Both the position numbers and the translations under genes were made by a program. From Pseudomonadota bacterium (lineage in GTDB: Bacteria; Pseudomonadota; Alphaproteobacteria; Rhizobiales; Rhizobiaceae), in the NCBI GenBank assembly GCA_023444445.1, contig JAEXMK010000129.1, forward strand, positions 9,300-73,299: a stretch of 64,000 nt of DNA, written 5' to 3'. Positions 63,521 to 64,000 of this stretch are shown piece by piece (position 1 is the stretch's first letter; each line of letters begins with the position of its first letter). The notes under the pieces were generated by a model. That model did not search any database. It was not told where the DNA came from and worked only from the letters and a program-made list of their open reading frames with translations.

Positions 63521-64000
63521 TGTCGGTAGATATAGGGGGGCGTTTGCGTCATTTGCGGCTGCGTCACAATATTTCTCAGCGTGAGCTCGCGAGACGTGCC
63601 GGGGTTACCAATTCCACGATTTCTCTGATCGAGAGCAACACTTCCAATCCATCCGTCGGCGCGTTGAAACGTATTCTCGACGGCATACCGATCGGCCTTG
63701 CCGAGTTTTTCGCCTTCGAGCCGGAAACCAGCCGCAAGGCCTTTTACCGTGCGGATGAGTTGGTGGAAATCGGCAAGGGACCGATCTCTTTCCGACAGGT
63801 CGGGGAGAATGTTTTCGGGCGCAGCCTGCAGATACTGAAGGAATGTTATCAGCCGGGCGCGGATACCGGCAAGGTTCCGCTGATTCACGATGGCGAAGAG
63901 GGCGGCATCATCCTCTCAGGACGTCTGGAAGTGACGGTTGACGAAGAGAGGCGGGTGCTTGGCCCGGGGGATGCCTATTATTTCGAGAGCCGCAGGCCGC
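63521..64000 (+). CDS. XRE-family regulator with C-terminal cupin domain (PuuR-like), partial
   Basis: Open from ATG 63521 to the window end (160 codons), cut off before its stop. The N-terminal HTH is MSVDIGGRLRHLRLRHNISQ, RELARRAGVTNSTISLIESN. The cupin part begins around residue 90 and shows HDGEEGGIILSGRLEVTVDEE and LGPGDAYYFESRRP. Such regulators, as PuuR, repress amine/amino-acid catabolism genes until a ligand binds. It diverges from the omega-aminotransferase gene, a likely target. Confidence 0.88.

Overview
The window reads as a piece of a Rhizobiaceae genome, most likely Agrobacterium/Rhizobium and probably an accessory-type replicon such as a second chromosome or large plasmid. The signs are a complete thuEFGKAB-thuR operon (known from Sinorhizobium and Agrobacterium), an iron-responsive TGA-N9-TCA element of the rhizobial RirA type, a bacterial aa3-oxidase subunit IV of the alphaproteobacterial kind, RIME-like palindromic repeats between genes, and many solute-binding-protein transporters. 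No rRNA, tRNA, CRISPR array, prophage or insertion sequence was seen. Organism assignment is inference from gene content.

Region 1 (1-7822) is metal/siderophore uptake: the end of one FecB/FecCD/ATPase operon that finishes with a pseudoazurin-like cupredoxin, then a methyltransferase diverging from a second operon with two tandem paralogous binding proteins, a permease and an ATPase. An IRO-box-like palindrome lies between the divergent genes. Region 2 (7947-11157) is a type I secretion ABC/membrane-fusion pair without an adjacent substrate gene. Region 3 (11649-15418) is a sugar/polyol CUT2 importer, possibly for myo-inositol, with a structured gap after the binding-protein gene. Region 4 (15521-22741) holds a class I amidotransferase-type hydrolase, a TRAP transporter with convergent components, a cytochrome oxidase small subunit, a secreted hypothetical protein and a DadA-like FAD oxidase.

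Region 5 (23057-34553) has a soluble PAS-PAS chemoreceptor, then a compact minus-strand operon of flavin monooxygenase, MmgE/PrpD protein and a polar amino acid ABC importer. That gene set resembles the Bacillus subtilis yxe operon for S-(2-succino)cysteine breakdown, but lacks the acetyltransferase and deacetylase. A malic enzyme and a LysR regulator follow. Region 6 (34954-39390) has membrane glucose dehydrogenase, a bifunctional mannose-1-P guanylyltransferase/isomerase and a truncated CPBP protease remnant.

Region 7 (39480-55327) contains two carbohydrate systems around a queCDE operon for 7-deazaguanine biosynthesis. One is an unnamed CUT1 importer with a TIM-barrel isomerase and a Gfo/Idh/MocA dehydrogenase; the other is thuEFGKAB with its LacI regulator. 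Both have copies of a similar 14-bp palindrome near their promoters. Region 8 (55501-64000) carries small hypothetical proteins, a 3-methyladenine DNA glycosylase, an SDR dehydrogenase, two L,D-transpeptidases in tandem, a transmembrane chemoreceptor, an omega-amino-acid:pyruvate aminotransferase and a divergent HTH-cupin regulator cut off by the window end.
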